A stretch of DNA of 5,511 nucleotides from an uncultured Rhodospirillales bacterium (lineage in GTDB: Bacteria > Pseudomonadota > Alphaproteobacteria > Acetobacterales > Acetobacteraceae), in the NCBI GenBank assembly GCA_903928045.1, contig CAIYPH010000364.1:1-5511 (forward strand). Direction: 5' to 3'. Below are positions 1 through 5,511 of this stretch, one piece after another. A program made the position numbers and the translations under genes. Positions within the stretch are counted from its first letter, which is position 1, and each line of letters begins with the position of its first letter. The notes beneath the pieces are model-generated. The model was not told the DNA's origin. It was given only the letters and a program-made list of their open reading frames with translations, and did not search any database.

Positions 1-1547
1 CCGGCCTCGAGGCGCTTCAGCGTCAGCTTCGCCGGTTCGGACGCCGCCTCGACCACCACTGTATCGGCCGTGACGCCGGCGGCGGTAACCTGCGCGGCGT
101 CGAGGCGGAGGTCGGTGTCGAAGCCCTGCAGCCACGCGGGGGCGGCCAGACGGTCCAGCCATGGCCCGAGGTCGACCCGGCCGAGCTTCAGCGCCGCGGT
201 GAGTGCCGGGCGCGCGGTGAGCCGCAGAGATCCGCCGCCGTCGATCGTGGTGTCGTCGGTGGCGCCGGTCAGGTTGTCGACGGTGATGGTGCCGGCCTCG
301 GCGACCACATGGCCGGACAGCGCCGCGGTGGCCATCACGCCGGGGGGCAGCGCGACGGCCGGCCAGAGCCAGCCCAGCGTTGCGCGGGCCGCCGGGGCGG
401 TGAGGGCGGCGTAGAGATCGAGCTTCGCCCCTTGGCCGCCCGTCGGCGGCGTGACCCGTCCGGCGGCGCGCAGTTGCGCCTCGCCCGGCAGGGTGGCGCG
501 CAATTCGCGCAGTTCGATCTGGCCGCCGGCGATGTCGGCTGCGGCGCGCAGGCCGCGCAGCGTGCCACCGAAGAGCCTGGCGGCCTCGGCGGAGACGTCG
601 ATGCCGAGGGTGAGCGGCAGCGGCGCGATTTCGCGTGATGCGGTGACCCAGGGGTCGAGATCGAGGCGGCTCGCGGTCAGCGCGATATCGAGCCGCGCCT
701 GGGGGCTGACACGGAAGGCCACCGCCGCGCGCAGCGGCGCCCCGCCGAGATCGGCCGCGAGGTCATCCGCCGCGGCGAGGCCGCCCGCCACCGTCACCCG
801 CCCCTCCGCCCGCAACGGCAGCGGTGGGGCGGGCAGCAGCGCCGAGAGATCGGCCGCCCGCAGCGAGATCCGACCGATGAACCCGCCGTCGGTTGCGGCC
901 TGCCCGGTGATCGCGGCGCCGATGCCCTGGGCCGGGCCGGTGCCATCGAGGCTCGCGGTCACCCCTGCCGCGCCATCACTGCCGGGCTGGGTAAGGCTGA
1001 CGGCGAATCTCCAGGGCCGTCCGGCGAGCATCGCGGTGCCGCCGACCTGATAGGTGCCCGATCCCGCCGACGTGGTGAGGGTGGCGTTGACCTCGGATAG
1101 CTCGACCGCGCCGAGCACCACACGCCCACGTTCTATCCTCGCGGCCAGCGCGCCGAGCCAGTCCGGGGCACGAATTGCCAGCGCGTCCGGCGGAAGCGGC
1201 CAGGGGAGGCGCAGCTCCATGCCACGCAGTACCAACTCGCGCGCCTCAATCCGCCCGGCCAGCAGTGCCCAAGGGGCGACCCGCAGGCGGAGGCTGGTCG
1301 CCGTCATGCGTCCCTCGCCCTCGAGCCCGAAGCTGACGCGCTCCGCCGTCAGCACCGGCTCGGGCAGCAGCACCAGGCCGACCCGCCCGTCGATCCGCAC
1401 CTGCCTGCCGAGCGCGTTGCCGGCGAGCGTGGCGATTTCCGGGCGCAGGCGATTCCAGTCGAACAATCCTGGCAGCACGAAGGCGCCGATCCCCAGCGCC
1501 GCGACGAGCACCGCGGCACCGAGGACAAGCCAATGCCGCCCGCGCAT
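1..1547 (-). CDS. AsmA family protein (N-terminal part; runs off the left edge)
   Basis: Reading the minus strand from the ATG at 1547-1545 gives about 515 codons with no stop up to the window edge, so the C-terminus is missing. Residues ~6-28 form one hydrophobic membrane anchor (LVLGAAVLVAALGIGAFVLP) behind a short basic start (MRGRH). It is followed by the AsmA-type entry motif FDWNRLRPEIA (29-39) and then GRQVRIDGRVGLVLLPEPVLTAERV (47-71, key residues GR, I-G and LLP-P-L-A), typical of AsmA N-termini. The rest is repetitive beta-rich sequence in the family style, with many short 'G-I-L-A-V' strands. AsmA proteins are inner-membrane-anchored, mostly periplasmic proteins of the AsmA/TamB/YhdP superfamily, linked to outer-membrane biogenesis and lipid transport; the exact role of this one cannot be told. 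It starts 19 bases after the oxoprolinase stop with only a weak GGA (1554-1556) as ribosome site, suggesting co-transcription and perhaps translational coupling. The family call is firm; the subfamily is unknown. Confidence 0.85.
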   Translation of the reverse strand, partial: MRGRHWLVLGAAVLVAALGIGAFVLPGLFDWNRLRPEIATLAGNALGRQVRIDGRVGLVLLPEPVLTAERVSFGLEGEGRMTATSLRLRVAPWALLAGRIEARELVLRGMELRLPWPLPPDALAIRAPDWLGALAARIERGRVVLGAVELSEVNATLTTSAGSGTYQVGGTAMLAGRPWRFAVSLTQPGSDGAAGVTASLDGTGPAQGIGAAITGQAATDGGFIGRISLRAADLSALLPAPPLPLRAEGRVTVAGGLAAADDLAADLGGAPLRAAVAFRVSPQARLDIALTASRLDLDPWVTASREIAPLPLTLGIDVSAEAARLFGGTLRGLRAAADIAGGQIELRELRATLPGEAQLRAAGRVTPPTGGQGAKLDLYAALTAPAARATLGWLWPAVALPPGVMATAALSGHVVAEAGTITVDNLTGATDDTTIDGGGSLRLTARPALTAALKLGRVDLGPWLDRLAAPAWLQGFDTDLRLDAAQVTAAGVTADTVVVEAASEPAKLTLKRLEA

Positions 1548-1566
1548 GCTCAGTCCGTGAGCGGCA

Positions 1567-4500
1567 TCACGCCGCCCGGCCGTAGCCGCCGCCGCCCGGC
1601 GTCTCGATAACGAAGATGTCGCCCGGCGCCAGTTCCGCGCGATCCGTGCCGGTCAGCACATCCTGCCCGCCGCCCGCGCGATCCACCCGTTGCCGCCCGA
1701 CCGCGCCATCGGCGCCGCCTTCGAGGCCGAAGGGCGCGACGTTGCGGCGCGAGGATACGATCACCGCCGTCATCGGCTCCAGGAAGCGGATGCGCCGGCG
1801 CGAGCCGTTGCCGCCGCGCGAGGCGCCGACGCCGCCCGAACCACGGCGGATGGAAAATTCCTCCATCACCACGGGGTAGCGCAGTTCGAGGATTTCCGGG
1901 TCGGTCATCCGCGTGTTCGTCATGTGGGTCTGCACCGCGTCCGTCCCGTCGAAGCCGGGGCCGGCGCCCATGCCGCCGCAGATGGTCTCGTAGTATTGCC
2001 GTGTGGCGTCGCCGAACAGGAAGTTGTTCATCGTCGCCTGCGAGCAGGCCAGCGTGCCGAGCGCGCCGAACAGCGCGTTGCAGGTGGCCTGCGACACCTC
2101 GGTATTCCCCGCCACCACCGCCGCGCCCGGGTAGGGCGAGAGGAAGGTGCCGGGCGGGATGATGATCTCGATCGGCTTGAGGCACCCGTCATTCAACGGG
2201 ATATCGGTGCCGACCAGGCAGCGGAACACGTAGAGCACCGCCGCCCTAGTCACCGCCGGGGGCGCGTTGAAGTTATCCGGGCTTTGCTTGCCAGTGCCGG
2301 TGAAATCGACCACCGCCGAGCGGGTGGCCTTGTTGACGGTGACGCGGACCTTCAGGGGCAGGCCGCTGTCCATCACGTAGTCATAGGCTCCGTCGCCGAT
2401 GCGATCGAGCACCTTGCGGACGCTCTCTTCGGCGTTGTCCATCACGTGCTTCATGTAGTCGCGCACGGTATCCCAGCCGTACTGGCCGACGACGCGGCGC
2501 AACTCCTGCACGCCCTTCTCGTTGGCGGCGACCTGGGCCTTGATGTCGGCGACGTTCACGTCCGGGCTGCGGGCCGGGTATTTCGCGGAGGCCAGCAGCG
2601 CGCGGAATTCCGCCTCGCGGAACTCACCCTGCGCCACGAGCAGAAAATCGTCGATCACCACGCCCTCCTCCTCCAGCGTCTTGGAGGCCGGCGGGGTGGA
2701 ACCCGGGGTGATGCCGCCGATATCGGCGTGATGCCCGCGGGAGCCGACGAAGAAGTCGATCCGCGTGCCCGTCGCGTCGAACACCGGGGTGATCACGGTG
2801 ACGTCGGGCAGATGGGTGCCGCCGTTATAGGGGTTGTTGAGCGCCACCACGTCGCCCGGCTTCAGCGTGGTGCCGCGGCGGTTGAGCACCGTGCGCACGC
2901 TCTCGCCCATGGCGCCGAGATGCACCGGCACGTGCGGCGCATTGGCGACCAGGGCGCCGGTGCTGTCGAAGATCGCGCAGGAGAAATCCAGCCGCTCCTT
3001 GATGTTCACCGACATCGAGGTGTTCTGCAGTACCGCGCCGGTCTGCTCGGCGACGTTCATGAACAGGTTGTTGAACAGCTCCAGCAGCACCGGATCGGCC
3101 CGATCCGTGCCGGCGGCGATGCGCAGCTCGCGCTTGGTGGTGCGCCGCAGCAGCATATGGTCGAGCGCGGTGACCTCGGCGGTCCATCCCGGCTCCACCA
3201 CCGTGGTCGCATTGGCCTCGCGGATCAGCGCGGGGCCGGCGATGCGATCGCCCGCGCACAGGGCGGTGCGCTCGAACACCGGCGTGGCATGCGCCTGGCC
3301 GCCTGACCACATCGAGACGGTGTCGACCGGCTCCGGCGCGCCGCCGGTACGGGCGGGGATGGTCGCCTCCGCCACCGCCTCGCCCGGCGAGGTGGCTTCC
3401 ACCGCCACGGCTTCCACGATCAACGGGCGGCCGGGGGTGGCGAAGCCGAAGCGCACACGATGCGCCGCGGTGAAATTGGCCGTCACCGTCGCGGCATCGG
3501 CGAAATCGATGATCAGCGCGGCTTCAGTGCCCTGGTAGCGCACGTGCAGCCGCCGCGCCGCGGTGATCGCCGCGGTCGCCGCGCCCTGGCGTGCCAGTTC
3601 GGCCCGCGTGGTGCCCTCCAGCCGCGCCGCGAGTTCGGCGAGTTCCGGCATGATGGCGTCTGACAGCACCTTCTCCACCGCCTGCTCGCGCATCACCGTT
3701 TGGTCCGCGAGCCCCATGCCATAGGCGCTCAGCACGCCGGCATAGGGGTGGATGAACACCGTCTCCATGCCCAGCTCATCGGCGACCAGGCAGGCATGCT
3801 GCCCGCCGGCGCCGCCGAAGCATTGCAGGGCGAAGCGGGTGGCATCATGCCCCTTCTCCACCGAGACCTGCTTGATCGCATTGGCCATGTTGGCGACCGC
3901 GATGCGCAGATAGCCCTCGGCGACATCACGCGGATCGGGCCGCGTGCCGGTCGCCACGCCAATCTCGTCGGCCAGCGTGGTGAAGCGGGCCAGCACGGTC
4001 TCGCCATCCAGCCGCTCATTGCCGCCGGGGCCGAAAATCGCCGGGAAATGCGCGGGCTGGATCTTGCCAACGCAGACATTGGCGTCCGTCACCGCGAGCG
4101 GCCCGCCGCGGCGATAGCAGGCCGGGCCGGGATTGGCGCCGGCACTGTCCGGCCCCACGCGGAAGCGCGCACCGTCGAAATGCAGGATCGAGCCGCCGCC
4201 GGCGGCCACCGTGTTGATCGCCATCATCGGCGCGCGCATCCGCACGCCGGCCACTTCGGTCTCGAAAGCCCGCTCAAACGCACCGGCATAAAGTGCCACG
4301 TCCGTCGATGTGCCGCCCATGTCGAAGCCGATCACGTCGCTGATCCCGGCCATCGCGGCCGTGCGCGCCGCACCGACAATGCCACCCGCCGGGCCGGAGA
4401 GAATCGCGTCTTTCCCCTGGAAGGAGAGCGCCTCCGCCAGCCCGCCGTTGGACTGCATGAAATAGAGCTTCACCCCCTCCAGCTCGGAGGCCACCTGCTG

Positions 4501-5166
4501 CACGTAGCGGCGCAGGATCGGCGAGAGATAGGCATCCACCACCGTCGTATCGCCACGCGGCACCAGCTTCAGCAGCGGGCTCACCTCGTTGCTGGTTGAA
4601 ACCTGGGTGAAGCCGGCCTCGCGAGCCAGTTCGGCCAGGCGTTGCTCATGCGCCGGATACTTCCAGGCATGCATCATCACGATCGCCACCGCCGCGATGC
4701 CCTTGGCCCGTGCCGCAGCCAAGGCCGCCCGCGCCGCCGCCTCATCGAGCGGCTCGATCTCCTCGCCGCCGACGCCCATACGGCCGCCGACCTCGGCAAC
4801 CTCTTCATATAAGAGAGACGGCAGCACCACCTTCAGATCAAACAGCCGCGGCCGCGCCTGGTTGCCGATCCTCAGCGCATCGGCAAAGCCGCGATTGACC
4901 AGCAGCAGCGTCCGGTCGCCCTTGCGCTCCAGCAGCGCATTGGTGGCCACCGTGGTGCCCATCTTCACGCATTCGACCAGCCCTGCCGGGATCGGTGCAT
5001 CCAGCGCGACGCCCAGCACCGACTTGATGCCGGCAATCGCCGCGTCGCGATATCGGTCCGGGTTCTCGCTCAACAGCTTATGCGTGGACAGAAGCCCCCC
5101 TGGATCGCGCGCCACGATGTCGGTGAAAGTGCCCCCACGATCAATCCAGAACTGCCAAGCCGACAT
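1567..5166 (-). CDS. 5-oxoprolinase (ATP-hydrolysing), fused HyuA-HyuB type
   Basis: This complete 1199-residue protein probably hydrolyses 5-oxo-L-proline (pyroglutamate) to L-glutamate with ATP (EC 3.5.2.9) in the cytosol. Domains in order: hydantoinase A N-terminal (~4-210), hydantoinase A/ASKHA-like ATPase (~228-525), HyuA C-terminal region (~535-680), hydantoinase B (~690-1197). Visible motifs are IDRGGTFTD (8-16), MGTTVATNALLERKG (69-83), RIGNQARP (99-106), SNGG (239-242), LSGPAGG (256-262), GFDMGGTSTD (280-289, phosphate-binding loop), NTVAAGGGS (318-326), CFGGAGGQHA (449-458), NNPYNGGTHLPD (777-788), RGHHADIGG (810-818) and PGGGGYG (1190-1196). The Arg in DRGGTFTD and the single-chain fusion at about human OPLAH length favour 5-oxoprolinase over split N-methylhydantoinases, whose A subunits usually read D-x-GGTFTD without Arg. 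A GTG directly precedes the ATG (5169); I chose the ATG because GGAG lies 7 bases upstream of it. No motif is missing and no frameshift is seen. Another hydantoin- or lactam-type substrate remains possible. Confidence 0.94.
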   Translation of the reverse strand: MSAWQFWIDRGGTFTDIVARDPGGLLSTHKLLSENPDRYRDAAIAGIKSVLGVALDAPIPAGLVECVKMGTTVATNALLERKGDRTLLLVNRGFADALRIGNQARPRLFDLKVVLPSLLYEEVAEVGGRMGVGGEEIEPLDEAAARAALAAARAKGIAAVAIVMMHAWKYPAHEQRLAELAREAGFTQVSTSNEVSPLLKLVPRGDTTVVDAYLSPILRRYVQQVASELEGVKLYFMQSNGGLAEALSFQGKDAILSGPAGGIVGAARTAAMAGISDVIGFDMGGTSTDVALYAGAFERAFETEVAGVRMRAPMMAINTVAAGGGSILHFDGARFRVGPDSAGANPGPACYRRGGPLAVTDANVCVGKIQPAHFPAIFGPGGNERLDGETVLARFTTLADEIGVATGTRPDPRDVAEGYLRIAVANMANAIKQVSVEKGHDATRFALQCFGGAGGQHACLVADELGMETVFIHPYAGVLSAYGMGLADQTVMREQAVEKVLSDAIMPELAELAARLEGTTRAELARQGAATAAITAARRLHVRYQGTEAALIIDFADAATVTANFTAAHRVRFGFATPGRPLIVEAVAVEATSPGEAVAEATIPARTGGAPEPVDTVSMWSGGQAHATPVFERTALCAGDRIAGPALIREANATTVVEPGWTAEVTALDHMLLRRTTKRELRIAAGTDRADPVLLELFNNLFMNVAEQTGAVLQNTSMSVNIKERLDFSCAIFDSTGALVANAPHVPVHLGAMGESVRTVLNRRGTTLKPGDVVALNNPYNGGTHLPDVTVITPVFDATGTRIDFFVGSRGHHADIGGITPGSTPPASKTLEEEGVVIDDFLLVAQGEFREAEFRALLASAKYPARSPDVNVADIKAQVAANEKGVQELRRVVGQYGWDTVRDYMKHVMDNAEESVRKVLDRIGDGAYDYVMDSGLPLKVRVTVNKATRSAVVDFTGTGKQSPDNFNAPPAVTRAAVLYVFRCLVGTDIPLNDGCLKPIEIIIPPGTFLSPYPGAAVVAGNTEVSQATCNALFGALGTLACSQATMNNFLFGDATRQYYETICGGMGAGPGFDGTDAVQTHMTNTRMTDPEILELRYPVVMEEFSIRRGSGGVGASRGGNGSRRRIRFLEPMTAVIVSSRRNVAPFGLEGGADGAVGRQRVDRAGGGQDVLTGTDRAELAPGDIFVIETPGGGGYGRAA

Positions 5167-5173
5167 CACGCCA

Positions 5174-5177
5174 CTCC
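5174..5177 (-). promoter_or_regulatory. Shine-Dalgarno of the 5-oxoprolinase gene
   Basis: On the minus strand GGAG is followed by a 7-base spacer (TGGCGTG) and then the ATG at 5166. This spacing favours the ATG over the GTG three bases upstream, which would leave only 4 bases. The choice changes the protein by a single residue. Confidence 0.65.
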
Positions 5178-5218
5178 ATCAACCGGCCGGAGAATGCGCA
5201 TCCAAGCGGGTTTGGGGC

Positions 5219-5236
5219 AAGCGGTTGAAGCCGCTT
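5219..5236. repeat. Inverted repeat AAGCGG-N6-CCGCTT in the divergent intergenic region
   Basis: The left arm AAGCGG (5219-5224) and right arm CCGCTT (5231-5236) are perfect reverse complements around TTGAAG. A further half-copy, CAAGCGG, lies 15 bases upstream (5203-5209, repeated at 5218-5224). The repeat lies ~53 bases before the oxoprolinase ATG and ~53 bases before the DjlA-like start, so it could be an operator shared by both genes or a hairpin in the oxoprolinase leader. No T-tract follows on either strand, so it does not look like a terminator. The symmetry is seen directly; a regulatory role is inference, and chance is plausible at this GC content. Confidence 0.35.
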
Positions 5237-5288
5237 TGGTGCGGTTTGCTCCGGCGTGGTATGGGGGGATAGGTTTGGGGTTGGGTGC

Positions 5289-5511
5289 GTGTGGGGCAAG
5301 ATTATCGGCGGGGTCGCGGGGTTCGCCATTCTGGGGCCGTTTGGCGCCGTCATGGGCGCGGCGTTCGGCCATGCGGCGGATAGTGGCGGGCTCGCGGGGC
5401 TGGGGGCGAAGCTTGGCAGGGATTTGCGCTCGGCGGTGTCGGGGCATCGGCGCTTGTCCGGTCAGCGAGACCAGATGTTCGCCGTAGGGGTGGTGGTGCT
5501 GGCGGCCAAGC
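5289..5511 (+). CDS. djlA: DjlA-like membrane-anchored DnaJ/TerB co-chaperone (N-terminal part; runs off the right edge)
   Basis: From the GTG at 5289 the frame stays open to the edge (about 74 codons). It begins MWGKIIGGVAGFAILGPFGA and continues with VMGAAFGHAAD, which matches the N-terminus of DjlA: the WGKIIG start, a glycine-rich single membrane segment (~5-29) and the GH-x2-D motif ending it. After a linker, SGQRDQMFAVGVVVLAAK (57-74) looks like the first helix of the TerB-like domain, where E. coli DjlA has QREAMFF. In DjlA the anchor is followed by a TerB-like domain and a C-terminal J domain that stimulates DnaK; here the J domain lies outside the window, so its presence is inferred. 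A GTG at 5256 is also in frame but would add 11 unconserved residues before WGKIIG, so 5289 is preferred even though no clean AG-rich Shine-Dalgarno is seen. The gene diverges from the oxoprolinase with about 120 bases between them, and no functional link is evident. A J-domain-less TerB protein is the main alternative. Confidence 0.8.
   Translation, partial: MWGKIIGGVAGFAILGPFGAVMGAAFGHAADSGGLAGLGAKLGRDLRSAVSGHRRLSGQRDQMFAVGVVVLAAK

Larger units (their letters stand above)
5167..5288. promoter_or_regulatory. Divergent intergenic region, presumed to carry both promoters
   Basis: The oxoprolinase and DjlA-like genes are transcribed away from each other from this stretch, so promoters for both should lie here or reach into the flanking gene starts. 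I could not find a convincing -35/-10 pair on either strand. The region holds the inverted repeat at 5219-5236, a short CCGGCCGG palindrome at 5183-5190 and a series of G-tracts approaching the DjlA-like start. The function is inferred from gene orientation only. Confidence 0.45.

Noticed and set aside
70..1560. Plus-strand open frames at 70-414, 309-638, 451-1050 and 1054-1560
   Set aside because: All are antisense to the AsmA-family frame, which is open across the whole stretch and has a recognisable membrane anchor and AsmA motif. Their products are Ser/Arg/Ala/Pro-rich with no domain.
1548..1566. A terminator or promoter between the oxoprolinase and the AsmA-like gene
   Set aside because: Only 19 bases separate them, with no stem-loop or promoter-like boxes, so read-through is the simplest view.
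1690..3306. 538-codon open frame on the plus strand
   Set aside because: It lies fully antisense to the motif-rich 5-oxoprolinase. Its product is rich in His, Arg, Ala and Gly with no recognisable domain, as expected of a shadow frame in high-GC DNA.
3700..4599. 299-codon plus-strand open frame antisense to the HyuA part
   Set aside because: The opposite strand carries conserved ATPase-fold motifs throughout. The plus-strand product is a His/Arg/Ala-rich shadow without a family match.
5219..5236. The inverted repeat as a rho-independent terminator
   Set aside because: No run of T follows on either strand, and both neighbouring genes start rather than end here.
4589..5272. 227-codon plus-strand open frame covering the oxoprolinase start and the intergenic region
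   Set aside because: It is antisense to the conserved N-terminus of the oxoprolinase, rich in Ser/Arg/Ala, and ends just before the DjlA-like start. No conserved feature is seen.
5080..5487. 135-codon plus-strand open frame overlapping the DjlA-like gene, and minus-strand frames at 5141-5447
   Set aside because: Frame 3 from 5289 gives the recognisable DjlA N-terminus (WGKIIG and a glycine-rich anchor). The overlapping frames give only Arg/Pro-rich sequence.

Overview
The window is very GC-rich, with strong G/C preference at third codon positions, and holds three protein genes with little intergenic space. The composition, the fused 5-oxoprolinase, the AsmA-family envelope protein and the DjlA-type co-chaperone all suggest a high-GC proteobacterium. 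An alphaproteobacterium such as a Rhodospirillales/Acetobacteraceae-type organism is my best guess; this is inference, because no rRNA or other phylogenetic marker is present.

Layout. (1) 1-1547, minus strand: the N-terminal ~515 codons of an AsmA-family protein, open to the left edge, so its C-terminus lies outside the window. (2) 1567-5166, minus strand: a complete 1199-residue 5-oxoprolinase of the fused HyuA-HyuB type, with all family signature motifs in place and no frameshift. (3) 5167-5288: a ~120-base divergent intergenic region with the oxoprolinase Shine-Dalgarno, an AAGCGG-N6-CCGCTT inverted repeat and a G-tract cluster. (4) 5289 to the right edge, plus strand: the first ~74 codons of a DjlA-like (membrane-anchored, TerB/DnaJ) co-chaperone.

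The oxoprolinase and the AsmA-like gene are co-directional and separated by 19 bases, so they are probably co-transcribed. There is no obvious biochemical link: one is a cytosolic ATP-dependent lactamase that turns 5-oxoproline into glutamate, the other an inner-membrane-anchored protein facing the periplasm. The DjlA-like gene is transcribed divergently.

The many other long open frames, including a 538-codon frame on the plus strand at 1690-3306, are antisense or out-of-frame shadows caused by high GC. I see no RNA genes, mobile elements, CRISPR arrays or phage genes. The window looks like ordinary chromosomal core sequence, with a few small points of regulatory interest at the two gene junctions.
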